In this document: positions 49,401 to 55,410 of the stretch, piece by piece
How the letters are laid out: each line of letters starts with the position of its first letter
Position numbering within the stretch: the stretch's first letter is position 1
Source of the DNA: Aristolochia californica
Taxonomy: Eukaryota; Streptophyta; Magnoliopsida; Piperales; Aristolochiaceae
Reading direction: 5' to 3'
NCBI GenBank assembly: GCA_029961685.1
Contig: JARWKL010000014.1
Span: 25,269,137 to 25,333,136, forward strand
Length of the DNA: 64,000 bases
Made by a program: the position numbers and the translations under genes
Notes under the pieces: model-generated
Told to the model about the DNA's origin: nothing
Seen by the model: the letters and a program-made list of their open reading frames with translations, nothing else
Database searches by the model: none

Positions 49401-49741
49401 ACTGGAACACAGAAATGCTCATCCCAGTTAGGATTTTCGCAATTGGAGATTATTCGTGTTTGGGCTACTGTGGCCCCTGCCAGGCAAACTGATACATAAG
49501 GATCACTTGTGATAATTTTATGTCCATGATCATGTTTTTCATCTTTTGTGAGAGGTGATGTGCAGGCACCAAACATGGTAAAGCACCTTCTCATCCTCTC
49601 AGATATTATATCCATATTTGGAAGACATTTTGCTTCAATTATCCACAACTCCAGGTCACCATGCAAATACATGGTCTTCTCAGAAATATCACTTGAAGCA
49701 CATCCATTGCAACCTGATGGAGGAATTGAACCACCTTCCAT
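4572..49741 (-). CDS. PLDDELTA: Phospholipase D delta (PLD delta), 10 coding exons, complete
   Basis: Hydrolyses membrane phospholipids such as phosphatidylcholine to phosphatidic acid. The plant delta isoform is a membrane-associated stress-signalling enzyme. I assembled it as minus-strand join 49741-48788, 47036-46920, 46719-46525, 41542-41267, 41168-41100, 40713-40566, 22394-22246, 14406-14236, 6982-6785, 4865-4572: all junctions are GT-AG and all phases agree, giving 857 codons including TAA (856 aa; the family is about 850-870). An N-terminal C2 domain covers about residues 20-175, with acidic Ca-loop residues in SDPYV and DNDLLG. HKD motif 1 is H366-x-K368-x4-D373 (HQKCLLVD). An IENQYF motif lies near 568-573. 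HKD motif 2 is H707-x-K709-x4-D714 (HAKGMIVD). The C terminus FPDVGGK...LTT is typical of delta. The short N terminus without a proline-rich leader argues against beta or gamma. Introns 3, 6, 7 and 8 (5.0, 18.2, 7.8 and 7.3 kb) are full of transposons, but no exon is damaged. Confidence 0.93.
5227..6290. repeat. AT-rich inverted-repeat (foldback/MITE-like) element in PLD intron 9
   Basis: The left arm (about 5227-5460) and the reverse complement of the right arm (about 6084-6290) align over roughly 200 bp; shared words include CACAAGAGTATG, ATTCTAGTTTGGCA and CTGCATAAAGT. The loop contains another copy of the outer arm motif (ATTCCACTACAG, about 5540). It carries no coding capacity. A solo LTR sits at the inner edge of the right arm. 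The superfamily is unknown. Confidence 0.7.
5774..6083 (+). mobile_element. Solo copia LTR (family C), 310 bp, TSD ATTAT
   Basis: It begins TGTTAAAATACAAATTCAAG and ends CTATTTTTCA, flanked by perfect 5-bp duplications ATTAT (5769-5773 and 6084-6088). The sequence resembles the LTRs at 17154-17473 and 51666-51973 in length and internal words (for example CTCTTATAGTATG). The internal region has been lost by LTR-LTR recombination. A TATA-like TTATAAATAAG lies near 5980. Confidence 0.85.
6785..6982 (-). CDS. PLDDELTA: PLD delta coding exon 9 (HKD motif 2)
   Basis: The exon is 198 nt, residues 694-759, with a TTCTGCAG acceptor and a GTTAGT donor. It encodes [20 protein letters not shown] with catalytic H707, K709 and D714, then [20 protein letters not shown] and GAYQPNYTW. 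All residues expected for activity are present. Confidence 0.93.
7540..8090. other. Unassigned transposon-like sequence in intron 8
   Basis: A patch near 7735-7760 reads like LTR sequence on the minus strand, followed by a GC-rich patch around 8000-8060. No PBS, polypurine tract, terminal repeat or protein homology could be identified, so it stays unclassified. Confidence 0.25.
8279..8692 (+). mobile_element. TRIM copy 1, with inverted 5' LTR
   Basis: The 3' LTR is 8575-8692 (118 bp, TGTTAAGG...CTTAACA). The internal region has a TATCAGAGC PBS remnant near 8409, three 41-bp repeats and a GAGGGGGAG purine tract. The 5' LTR (8279 to about 8395) is the reverse complement of the 3' LTR, except for the last dozen bases next to the PBS. 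Flanks ACCTC (8274-8278) and ACCTA (8693-8697) are a near-perfect 5-bp target duplication. It is inserted in the RNase H region of a LINE. Confidence 0.85.
9751..11342 (-). mobile_element. Long solo LTR (about 1.6 kb) carrying a palindromic-site array
   Basis: Read on the minus strand it starts TGTTGACCGTTGG at 11342 and ends in a C-rich stretch and GGGCCAACA at 9751. Flanks GAAGG (9746-9750) and GGAGG (11343-11347) are a 4/5 target duplication, and the LINE reading resumes on both sides. A TATA box (CTATAAATACC on the minus strand, about 10410-10420) gives the promoter orientation. There is no coding capacity. The start (ATGATGACAAAAC) resembles that of the long LTR at 14603. Confidence 0.7.
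10470..10910. repeat. Array of paired GATCGATC-type palindromic sites
   Basis: Seven exact GATCGATC sites occur in about 440 bp (10578, 10642, 10690, 10753, 10839, 10881, 10902), with several GATCAATC or GATTGATC variants. Pairs are 21-22 bp centre to centre: 10690/10711, 10753/10775, 10817/10839, 10881/10902; one pair is 25 bp apart (10578/10603). The array lies in the solo LTR just upstream of its TATA box, relative to LTR orientation. An ORF through it (10576-10776) is incidental. Confidence 0.85.
12150..12345 (-). mobile_element. Copia 3' LTR-like fragment with polypurine tract (tentative)
   Basis: On the minus strand a polypurine-type stretch (CTCCAGCTTGAGGCGGAG, about 12330-12347) is followed by TGTTAGAAGGTATGATTAGG, the arrangement seen at the 3' LTRs at 17473 and 51973. 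The other LTR border was not found. Confidence 0.4.
12346..13330. other. Unassigned intron 8 sequence
   Basis: AT-rich and repetitive in feel (a TACTCA-containing phrase recurs near 12805, 13000, 13035 and 13105), with no protein homology that I can recognise. The minus-strand ORF at 12550-12795 looks like a chance frame. Confidence 0.35.
14236..14406 (-). CDS. PLDDELTA: PLD delta coding exon 8
   Basis: The exon is 171 nt, residues 637-693, with a CTCATAG acceptor and a GTATGG donor. It encodes [20 protein letters not shown], then [20 protein letters not shown] and the variable linker that precedes HKD motif 2. NFYCLGKRE is diagnostic for plant C2-PLDs. Confidence 0.92.
14725..15216. repeat. 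Array of paired GTTCGAAC-type palindromic sites
   Basis: Exact GTTCGAAC occurs at 14992, 15187 and 15208; the last two are 21 bp centre to centre. Degenerate versions occur in pairs about 19-21 bp apart, for example ATTCGACC/GTTCCATT near 14728, ATTCAAAC/GTTCAATA near 14869, and GTTCGATT/GTTTGAAC near 15055. The position in the LTR is equivalent to the GATCGATC array of the solo LTR, but the core sequence is unrelated. Confidence 0.75.
15977..16510 (+). mobile_element. TRIM copy 2, complete, TSD GTGCT
   Basis: 5' LTR 15977-16094 (118 bp) and 3' LTR 16392-16510 (119 bp), both TGTTAAGGAATAG...TTAACA. The PBS TGGTATCAGAGC at 16095 (initiator-Met tRNA type) directly follows the 5' LTR, and a GAGGGGG purine tract precedes the 3' LTR. 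Perfect target duplications GTGCT flank it (15972-15976 and 16511-16515). The internal region is about 300 bp of a 41-bp repeat in five or six imperfect, partly rearranged units. No ORF: non-autonomous. Confidence 0.93.
17154..17473 (-). repeat. 3' LTR of the family C copia element
   Basis: 320 bp; on the minus strand it starts TGTTAAAATACAAGTTCAAG at 17473, immediately after a purine tract, and ends CTTTTTCCCA at 17154. It is homologous to the solo LTR at 5774-6083. It interrupts the long-LTR repeat, whose phrase ending TTGGGTT stops at 17153. Confidence 0.8.
17154..20700 (-). mobile_element. Ty1/copia element (family C), 5'-truncated
   Basis: Minus strand. From the 5' side: a gag tail near 20600-20700, protease ([10 protein letters not shown], about 20455), GAG-pre-integrase, integrase core at 19630-20000 and 19403-19615, an RT beginning with [18 protein letters not shown] at about 18850, RT body at 18363-18572 ([15 protein letters not shown]), RNase H at 17694-17996 ([13 protein letters not shown]), polypurine tract (about 17474-17490) and a 3' LTR. 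Many stops and frameshifts: inactive. The 5' LTR and most of gag are missing; the break joins a LINE fragment at about 20700-20715. Confidence 0.85.
20715..21117 (+). mobile_element. L1-like LINE fragment (RT zinc-binding region)
   Basis: The plus-strand frame reads [20 protein letters not shown] and continues into [12 protein letters not shown], the reverse-transcriptase zinc-binding domain and linker seen in LINE1 and LINE3. It is truncated at both ends, and sits between the copia family C element and the second copy of the long-LTR end. Confidence 0.7.
21118..21540 (+). mobile_element. Second copy of the long-LTR 3' end, with a poly-C tract
   Basis: Corresponds to 16960-17153 (shared words AAATCTATGTGAG, TGCATT, CCTTGGGAGTGGAT) and continues through GTGAACCACTATAAATTTG to a C-rich end with an uninterrupted run of 26 C (21495-21520), then TTATTCCTCA. 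The C-rich end resembles the end of the solo LTR at 9751. Confidence 0.55.
22246..22394 (-). CDS. PLDDELTA: PLD delta coding exon 7
   Basis: The exon is 149 nt and completes the codon begun in exon 6. It encodes [18 protein letters not shown], the conserved [17 protein letters not shown] and AVQEILFWQ, between an AACAG acceptor and a GTTGGA donor. It is isolated between an 18.2-kb and a 7.8-kb intron, both transposon-filled, so gene finders could easily miss it or place it in a separate model. Confidence 0.92.
22719..23381 (+). repeat. 5' LTR of copia-A, interrupted by TRIM copy 3
   Basis: It matches 39799-40112 on both sides of the TRIM: ATGACATGAGGG, GATGTAATTTCATGTA and GGCATGTAAGT before, and CTTTCTAGAATTCTTTCTCC after. 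The primer-binding site expected after 23381 is no longer recognisable, consistent with age. Confidence 0.85.
22924..23263 (+). mobile_element. TRIM copy 3, complete, short-LTR variant, TSD ATAAA
   Basis: 5' LTR 22924-23030 and 3' LTR 23157-23263, each 107 bp, with the same 11-nt deletion relative to copies 1 and 2 (TTTAAGAGG in place of TTTATTAGTTGGGAAAGAGG). PBS TGGTATCAGAGC follows at 23031; GAGGGGGAG precedes the 3' LTR, whose first bases are mutated to TATTAAGG. Target duplications ATAAA (22919-22923, 23264-23268) are perfect. Two 41-bp internal units. Confidence 0.93.
23873..24790 (+). pseudogene. Copia-A gag pseudogene
   Basis: Starts ATGGCTGATTCTGG (MADSGE) and encodes a copia gag: [13 protein letters not shown], later [19 protein letters not shown], then a Gly/Arg-rich segment and a CCHC zinc knuckle C-x2-C-x4-H-x4-C ([14 protein letters not shown], near 24655). 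Internal stops interrupt the first half. It breaks off at about 24808 where LINE1 is inserted. Confidence 0.8.
26649..27624 (-). pseudogene. LINE1 reverse transcriptase domain
   Basis: Two overlapping minus-strand frames give the fingers and palm: [67 protein letters not shown] and [10 protein letters not shown], then the catalytic box QYADDTLWF (about 26915). One frameshift between the halves (near 26960-27060) inactivates it. Confidence 0.85.
29647..29793 (+). repeat. 5' LTR of copia-B
   Basis: 147 bp, TGTTAACATATATATG to GATCTTGAAA (the terminal C is mutated; the 3' LTR ends CTTGACA). Followed directly by the initiator-Met-type primer-binding site. Confidence 0.95.
30537..31350 (+). pseudogene. 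Copia-B gag pseudogene
   Basis: Starts [20 protein letters not shown] with the copia gag phrase [10 protein letters not shown] frameshift and stop near 30700 follow, then [18 protein letters not shown] in the next frame (30767-31132). Degenerate CCHC knuckles lie near 31255-31330 (GHIAQDCP; [15 protein letters not shown] with a stop in the knuckle). Confidence 0.8.
31402..34552 (+). pseudogene. Copia-B pol pseudogene (protease, integrase, RT, RNase H)
   Basis: 31402-32394 holds the protease box [12 protein letters not shown] (DSGAS changed to DSEAS), GAG-pre-integrase ([12 protein letters not shown]), and an integrase core with DVWG and [10 protein letters not shown] stop at 32392 precedes the [10 protein letters not shown] glutamate box. 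[22 protein letters not shown] (33435), [14 protein letters not shown] and [10 protein letters not shown] in place of YVDD. RNase H: 34004-34552 with [10 protein letters not shown] and [14 protein letters not shown]. At least four interruptions. Confidence 0.88.
34653..34799 (+). repeat. 3' LTR of copia-B
   Basis: 147 bp, TGTTAACA to CTTGACA, preceded by a G-rich polypurine tract and followed by CATGG, the right target duplication. Confidence 0.95.
35350..37410 (+). pseudogene. Copia-A pol fragment (pre-integrase, integrase, start of RT)
   Basis: Reads [14 protein letters not shown] and [16 protein letters not shown] (GAG-pre-integrase), a broken integrase, [14 protein letters not shown] and [17 protein letters not shown] (about 36590-36700), then [24 protein letters not shown] RT start near 37185. 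Riddled with stops. It ends where LINE2 begins, at about 37410. Confidence 0.8.
36436..36553 (-). mobile_element. Short 5'-truncated LINE or SINE tail with TSD
   Basis: A T-run (36452-36462; poly-A tail on the minus strand) is followed by about 90 bp with no copia coding. The flanks CATTGAGTTG (before the T-run) and CATTCAGTTG (about 36543-36553) form a near-perfect duplication. The copia-A integrase frame is interrupted here and resumes beyond it. Confidence 0.6.
37415..39215 (+). mobile_element. LINE2: L1-like fragment, with an inverted copy of an RT segment at its right end
   Basis: Plus strand: endonuclease tail ([11 protein letters not shown]), linker ([20 protein letters not shown]), RT (APGPD-like near 38295, [62 protein letters not shown] near 38960). 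From about 39050 to 39205 the minus strand encodes [20 protein letters not shown] and [11 protein letters not shown], an inverted near-copy of the RT part at 38670-38815. No poly-A tail is visible. It replaces most of the copia-A RT. Confidence 0.8.
39799..40112 (+). repeat. 3' LTR of copia-A
   Basis: 314 bp, TGTTGAAAGATGACATGAGG to CTTTTTACA, preceded by the polypurine tract CTTGAGAGGGG. Its homologue at 22719 is split by a TRIM; this copy is not, so the TRIM arrived after copia-A. Confidence 0.85.
40419..40462. repeat. (GT)12(GA)10 compound microsatellite
   Basis: A GT run from 40419 to 40442 passes directly into a GA run to 40462. It lies in PLD intron 6, just 3' of exon 6. Confidence 0.95.
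40566..40713 (-). CDS. PLDDELTA: PLD delta coding exon 6 (IENQYF motif)
   Basis: The exon is 148 nt and ends in phase 1. The acceptor is CTTGCAG and the donor GTATAA. It encodes [34 protein letters not shown] and [12 protein letters not shown]. This is the last exon before the 18.2-kb intron 6; the split glycine codon (G/GT) is completed at 22394, which confirms that the two distant exons belong together. Confidence 0.92.
41100..41168 (-). CDS. PLDDELTA: PLD delta coding exon 5 (69-nt microexon)
   Basis: The exon is 69 nt, residues 515-537, between a TTCTAG acceptor and a GTCAGT donor. It encodes [20 protein letters not shown] and a short tail. The family motif [14 protein letters not shown] makes the assignment firm. 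The exact donor is slightly less certain, because a GTAAG lies 4 nt further on, but only the GTCAGT donor keeps the frame with exon 6. Confidence 0.88.
41267..41542 (-). CDS. PLDDELTA: PLD delta coding exon 4
   Basis: The exon is 276 nt, residues 423-514. It encodes [20 protein letters not shown], then [12 protein letters not shown] and the delta-type run RISWILKP, ending DDPENWHVQ before a GTTATG donor. The acceptor is CATAG immediately before AGTCGA. Exon order and residues match PLD delta without gaps. Confidence 0.92.
41889..42100. repeat. Left copy of a duplicated PLD intron 3 segment
   Basis: About 210 bp that recurs in direct orientation at about 46150-46355; shared words include GCAATTTATTCAGTTTAAGT, CAAAGTCC-like and AATGTCTCA. 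The two copies flank LINE3. Confidence 0.75.
42125..46020 (+). mobile_element. LINE3: internally deleted L1-like LINE in PLD intron 3
   Basis: An ORF1-like start at 42335 ([19 protein letters not shown]), then a jump over the endonuclease to the RT lead-in ([20 protein letters not shown], about 43040), RT pieces (43132-44030; [24 protein letters not shown]), palm remnant ([11 protein letters not shown] where YADD is expected), zinc-binding region (45130-45375) and RNase H (45626-45832, [30 protein letters not shown]). It ends with a plant LINE tail (TTTTTAATGAAAAGCGCC). The 42774-42945 part is a tandem duplication around a 16-C run. Left end approximate. Confidence 0.75.
46150..46355. repeat. 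Right copy of a duplicated PLD intron 3 segment
   Basis: Direct repeat of 41889-42100, on the other side of LINE3, diverged by small indels. It runs directly into the tandem repeat at 46331. Confidence 0.75.
46331..46440. repeat. 44-bp tandem repeat, about 2.5 copies
   Basis: Units start AAATACAATGTCTCAAAT at 46331, 46375 and 46419; the third is cut short. Only one unit-like stretch is present in the left duplicate near 42070-42095, so the tandem growth is specific to this copy. Confidence 0.85.
46525..46719 (-). CDS. PLDDELTA: PLD delta coding exon 3 (HKD motif 1)
   Basis: The exon is 195 nt, residues 358-422, between a TTCCAG acceptor and a GTAAGA donor. It begins [12 protein letters not shown] and contains catalytic H366, K368 and D373, then [18 protein letters not shown] and HNPTFQ. 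The intron separating it from exon 2 is only 200 nt, in contrast to the 5-kb intron that follows. Confidence 0.93.
46920..47036 (-). CDS. PLDDELTA: PLD delta coding exon 2
   Basis: The exon is 117 nt, residues 319-357. The acceptor is CTGCAG and the donor GTAAGC. It encodes [20 protein letters not shown] followed by a [13 protein letters not shown] segment and FKQH, matching the family between the first catalytic sheet and HKD motif 1. There is no ATG at its start and it is too short to be found as an independent ORF. Confidence 0.9.
47037..48787 (-). other. PLD delta intron 1, no recognisable element
   Basis: 1751 bp with GT-AG ends. I see no coding frame, LTR or LINE tail. ORFs at 46641-46871 and 48186-48386 are chance frames. 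Confidence 0.6.
48788..49741 (-). CDS. PLDDELTA: PLD delta coding exon 1 (C2 domain and start of catalytic region)
   Basis: The exon encodes residues 1-318 (954 nt, phase 0) from an ATG just after an apparent acceptor. It carries the whole C2 domain and then the PLD entry segment with [31 protein letters not shown] and the conserved [11 protein letters not shown]. The open frame runs on to 48641, but the tail read from the intron is unlike any PLD. The donor at 48787 follows KFLLKT, where delta homologues switch to a sequence like GVMxTHDEET, and exactly that is found in exon 2. Confidence 0.93.
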
Positions 49742-51260
49742 TTATGCTGACTGAAATCAGAGGTATGTGAAAATGGACCTTCCACTAAAGCTTCCTGAAT
49801 TAGAATCAACCTGGCCATGCAGTAAATGAACCACATTGCTCAACACATTAGACCTGGCTTTAAAGATCAACCTTAACAAGTTTCAGCTGGTCATGGTTTT
49901 TCAGAATAAAAGATACCTTAATGTTGATCAACTGGAGCAGATTCACCAAAAGCACATCCAAGTATCAACTCTTTTCTAGATTATTTGAGCTTTAACTACT
50001 GGAATCCTCAAGCCACACAATCTTCACAAATAAAGGAGTTGAAGTTATTTCCTTAATAGGTTACTAGTTAAATCTGCATGCATTTGGGACTTATCTTTTC
50101 CACGGTTCAGCTCATCTAGACACCAAAATCTGGAGTAACCTTGAAAAGTCTCCACTTGCCAAATGAAGCACATAGAACTAACCCTCCACTGAATCACCAA
50201 ATACCAAGAAAAAAATTAACAACTAGAAGCATCAGTTTTAACAATATAGGCATCACTTCAAAAGTTCTTGGAAAATCATGAGAAAAATGGGCAAAGAAGA
50301 TAGAAAATATGAGTCTCTGCAATGAGGTAAACACTAAATTCCCCTGATTTGGCAGTCATCGCAAAAAACCAAGATAGGCAGACATGAAAAACAGGAAAGT
50401 TCATTTTTGGAATAGCTCAAAGTGGGAATTTCAGACGCATTCAATGAAGTCACAGAGATACACAATTAAATAAAAATAAATCCAAACAACCTTAAGCAAG
50501 AATAGAAGTATTGAGAACGACCTATAGCAAACGGAGCATGCCTAGTCCATTCTTGAAGCTCGAAATAGAGGAAGATAAACGTAGGACAAAAAGGCATGCA
50601 TCAGAACAAATTAATATACATATTATCTTTCAATCGAACACCCATTCCCCATGCAAAGCTTTTCACTGAATTGCACTGGGCAATATCAATTTTGAAACAC
50701 AATTTATGGCTCGACTCGACTTGAAATATGGCATTCTCAAAATTCTCAAAATCTGGCTACGGTGACTCCACCGAAGGCAGCTCTATAATAGAACCAGATT
50801 TAGACGGACAGACATTGTAAATCGTCTCAAAATGGGTAATGCGATGTGTTTTTTGGAATGCCATGGCTCCAATTTCTGTTTAATGAACGCAAAACCCGTA
50901 CAACATCACAATCATCTCTAACAAAAAAGTAAATAAATTTTGCCTACCAGAGAGGTGTAGATGAGCCTGAGAACGCGAAAAAATAAGCCACGAAGCCGGT
51001 GGGGAAGAGGAAGAAGGGAGGATGGAAGAAAAAGAAAAGATGCAGCAGCGAGAGGATCGGAGGTGGAGAACAGATGTGAAAATCGAGGCCGTTGGAGGAG
51101 AGGGCATTGCTGCTTGCATGTCATCGCCTGAATCGTTAATGTGTACCGTTACGGGCGGTTACTTTCGCCGAAGTTGCAATTGCACCCGACGTGCAGATCT
51201 ATGTATAAGATGGCGGATACTATCTCTTGCATGGGGAACTGGCGAAGCCGTTTCGTGATT
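49742..51260 (-). promoter_or_regulatory. PLD delta 5' leader with probable 5'-UTR intron, and upstream region
   Basis: Nine nucleotides upstream of the ATG the minus strand reads CTCTGATTTCAG, a good acceptor (exon resumes at 49750). A plausible donor, CTCTG then GTAGGC, lies with its GT at 50947-50946. This predicts a 1.2-kb intron in the 5' UTR. The segment upstream (50948 to about 51260) is more GC-rich and pyrimidine-rich on the minus strand, as expected for a first exon and core promoter. No convincing TATA box could be fixed. This is inferred from splice-like signals only. Confidence 0.45.
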
Positions 51261-51633
51261 TGGTGACTCTAATAATAGGGGGAGTGCACGGGTCGGGTCA
51301 GGTCACGGATTTTCTACAATCCGAACCCAAAAGCAAACTTGAACTCAGACCACAAAATTTGAACCCAGGAAAAACTTAAAGATTGATAAATACAATTCTG
51401 TCCCTGCCCCGTTTTCCTATTTTATACCCATCCCCGTCCATTCTCCGTCCTTTACCCATCCTCACTCGAAACCTATAAAAATTATAATTTTTTTAATTAT
51501 AATTTTTTTAATTAAAAAAATTTAAAAAAATTAATAATAAAATAATAATTTTTTAAATTATAATAAATTAAAGTTTTTAATTATTAAAAAAAAAATTTCA
51601 TGATATAGTTAAAAGTGATAACTACTTATTCAT

Positions 51634-51636
<3 letters not shown>

Positions 51637-51664
<28 letters not shown>
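51637..51664. repeat. (AT)14 microsatellite
   Basis: Uninterrupted AT dinucleotides abutting the end of a family C copia LTR; the preceding 150 bp is nearly pure A/T. Confidence 0.95.
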
Positions 51665-51665
<1 letters not shown>

Positions 51666-51667
<2 letters not shown>

Positions 51668-53110
51668 AATACGGGATTTGGCGAGCAAATATAAGAAAAA
51701 ATGGGAGACGAGTAGCCGTGCTGCCTTAGAGAACATGCAAGAAAATCACATCTCCCTTCTTTTTAATCATGGTGTAAGTGATATTTTATAAAATGGTAAA
51801 AATACCCCCCCCCCCAATATTCAGAATTACATATAAGTCCTAAAATACATATCTAGATTGAATAAAAATTAAACCATGGATAAAATAAAATATTGTCTAT
51901 CTAACGATCATACTATAAGAGAAAAATGTAATGTAATTAATAACCAAAATACCCTTTAACTAGTATTTTAATATTTCCCTTCAAGTTGGAGAACAAATAT
52001 CAAATAATCTAAACTTGTCACTGATGGATACATTTTCATGTCTTCCCAAAGGCTTCGTAAATATATCTCTCAACTGGTCTGAAGATTTCATATAAGGAGT
52101 TATCACCTGGTCTGAAGTAGTAGTCAACCTCTATAAGTTTAGTTATCTCATGGAATATAGGGTTGTTGGCAATAAAAATGGTTGTTTGGTTATCATAAAT
52201 TATAATCATAGGGTCAGGTAACTGAAAACCAAATTCAAGAAAAATATACTTAATCCGCATTAGTTCACTAACTGTGTGAGTCATTGTTCTATACTCAACC
52301 CATACACTAGATCTAGCCACAAATGTTTTTTCTTACTTTTCCAACTTACCAAGTTATCGCTAACAAAATAACAATAGCCTGACATAGAATGTCTATCCAT
52401 TTTACACCCAACATAATCAGCATCAATATCCAAGTACATCAATTTTTCCATTTTGATTATACATAAGACCTTCTCCATGTACACCCTTCAAATACTTTAA
52501 AATCCTTTTGAGCAGTTTCTAAATGTAATTTATGAGGAATTTCCATGAAGTGACTCATAACTTTCACAAATGAGATATCCAGCCTGATAACTGTTGCATA
52601 AATTAGGTTACTTACTAACTAACTATTGGTATCGAGTTCTATCCTTGAGTGTAGGATCTTGGGTGTCATACAAATTATGATCAACTTCCATGGGGGTGTC
52701 TATGGGTTTAGCACCTAAAAAACCATACTCATATTACATATCCAATATATATTTTATTTGAAAAAAATAATACCTTGCTTACTACAAGCAACTTTAATGA
52801 CAAGGAAATACTTGAGATAATCAAAATCCTTTGTCTGAAAATGTGTGGCCAAAAATTGTTTAACTTTTGTAATACCATCAAGTTCATTGCCAAATTGCAC
52901 AATATCATCTACATAGACAACCAAAACCACTATACCAATCTTCTTTTAAGTAGAAACATAGGCCCGTAAACTTGGTTTAACTCCATAAATAGCCTTATGC
53001 AGTTTACATACCTTTCATGTAGTACAATCTATGGTAAATTACTTTATTGAGATAAATGGAAGCCAAGGTAGCCCACATTGCCTTAACAGTATTGTAGCTC
53101 AAAATCTGGT
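51666..53110 (-). mobile_element. Ty1/copia family C remnant with 3' LTR
   Basis: 3' LTR 51666-51973 (308 bp, homologous to the solo LTR at 5774; shared words CTCTTATAGTATG and ATGTATTTTAGGA on the minus strand), its first bases mutated to TATTAAAATAC. The purine tract CTCCAACTTGAAGGGAA precedes it. RNase H follows at 52036-52484 (DIDADYVGCKMDRHS, NPIFHEITKLIEVD) and broken RT to about 53110. A degenerate PBS-like GGTATTAGAGCAG on the minus strand near 53852-53868 may mark the 5' end. Confidence 0.8.
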
Positions 53111-55410
53111 CATTAAATCTAGGCTCCATACTGTTGACCATCCAGGTCATTTATAAATTAATTTATGCCACTCAATCTTCAATAATAAGCACAGGGGGAT
53201 CATATGTTATATATTTGGTCATTCTTCTGGCCTTCGCGTACATCAGAACTGATATAGACCAATTTATATAATTCGATCTAACCAGATAGTAGTTATCTAA
53301 GTAGGCTGAGAGAATTTCACTTATGAGCTCTCAATAGTCCTCTAGACAACAACTTGTGTGTTGAATTCATCAATTAAATATCTCAAACCACCACAATTTA
53401 ATACACTAAAGCATAAATCAACCAAAAAGAAACACTTTCCCAATTTTTTTATGCTTGTGCAGTAAAGTGATCCACACAACAAAGTCAATTAGGGTAATTC
53501 AATCCAAGCAATAATGATCAATTTCAGCAACTAAGACCATAAATCGATGGAAAAAATGACCTAATTGCAAGATATCAGAATGAAAAAGGTCATATGAATG
53601 ATAACCCAAGCATTTGGGTTAATGACATTGGTAGATTTGAAGATTTTTTCAAATTGAGATCATCAAACACCTATAAATCCCAATAATCAATAAAATTGTA
53701 GTAGTCATTAGCCAAGATGCTAAGACAAGCAAAAAAGGGAAAAATAAAAAAATTTACCTTGCCATTCCAGATTTTGGGGAAATCCTTAAAGAAAATTGCT
53801 GAAAATGGAGAGAAGGTTCACAAAATTAAAATAAATCATCCCAAAATGTGTGTTACTGCTCTAATACCCAGAAAAAATATGAGATTTAAGGAAAAAATAG
53901 AAGAGAAAATAGGAGAAAATGAGAAAAAAGGGGGATCATCAAGTTTCTATTTCTTTTATTTTCTCCTCAAATTCTATGATCCCGTGAAAGAAAATTTATT
54001 AACGACTTTTTCTGTAATTTTATTTTTTCTGGATGATTCTTGCCCAATAACAGAAAATAATTTTCTCTCCTATATGTTTTTTTCTTTTTTTGGGTTCGAA
54101 ATGGCCATTCACGAACTCCTCCTAAAATTGCCTGCGTAAACTGCTTCCTTTTGTTGTTCTTGCGATGCTCACCTTTGCCACTGGCAACAATTCTCAGTAT
54201 CCTTTTCTTTTTGCTGCTTCTTCTCCTGCTCAGCTTTACTCTGTGAAATTGGTGTCTCACTAATGATGGCCACTGTACTGATAACCCTCATACTATTACT
54301 GGGACCTCAAGCTCGCCACTAAAAGGAGCACTTTGCACTGATTATATCTAAACTGTTGCCTTTCAGTGCATTCTCGTGATTTTTTCCAGCGCACTGACGA
54401 TTCCCATAGTGTGGAAAATCTCTAAACGTCATTGGTGCATCGGGACCCCTTTGAAGATAATTTATAGAGATTCCTCCATCATACCAATTTGCTGGCTCCG
54501 CATGTTTTTCTGATAGAATCCTTGCCCGTACTTCATTGCCAGCTACATTATACTCGGGTTTTCCTCATTCATCAGTGAGAGAATCCATTGATTTGGCTCA
54601 AACAGGTGACTCTCTGGCTCCCTAGTGCCCGCCATTTTAGTTAGCTTGGATCAAGGTACACGTCGTCTGTTGTTTCCACGACACAATGATTCACAGTTGG
54701 ATCTGGAATTGGTGTTTGTTTGTTAAATTTGTGCTCTAACTTGATGAGTTCATTTAATGGATGTAACTTTCTCTCACGTCAAAATTTGATATACTTCCTG
54801 TCCATTAACAGTTATCACATAGAATCTGAAACAAGATGTACCATCTAATGATTTTTTTTTTTTTGAGATCTCCCTCTTTTGTCTTTGTAAATACTTAAGT
54901 TCCTGATTTGCTTCACTTGAATCCAAATGATAGAAAGAAAATCCGTTCCTTTCATTGGTCACTTAATAGTGTACCACTTGTCATAGGAGATGATGTCGAT
55001 GTAAAGCATTTGTGGTTGTGCTGGTGAGATGGAGAGATATCTCTTGGAACTGGACGCCGTTTCCGATGATCGGAAGTTGCTGGACCACTCTCTGTGTCTG
55101 CACAACCTAGAATCACCATTGTTTATGCTACTGTAGCAAACATCATAACAGAATTGTTGTCATTACACTAGACTGGGTTTGTTGTGGAAACATCTGTTAT
55201 GTTGTGTATGAATCCATCCCCATTATACCGAGTAAAAGAGTCTGATCTAGTTCTTTAGTGTTGAACAATGCAAAGCCTGAGTGACAATTTGGTCTTTTAT
55301 ATATGGGTATTTCTGTCATTTAGTTTCTCTCTCACATAGGTAAATTAGAAGCATGCTTAGTAGGGTTTGTATTCTGTAGTTTCAGAGTTTGGATAAGGTA
55401 TACATTACAA
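53111..55410. other. Intergenic sequence, possible old copia 5' region, no gene
   Basis: 53111-53870 may be worn gag and leader of the copia remnant. 53717-54139 is AT-rich with an open frame of low-complexity Lys/Glu and Phe content and no homology. 54140-55410 shows no recognisable element. Confidence 0.4.

Noticed and set aside
53717..54139. 140-codon plus-strand ORF
   Set aside because: Low-complexity Lys/Glu and Phe-rich translation of AT-rich DNA, without homology or splice context.
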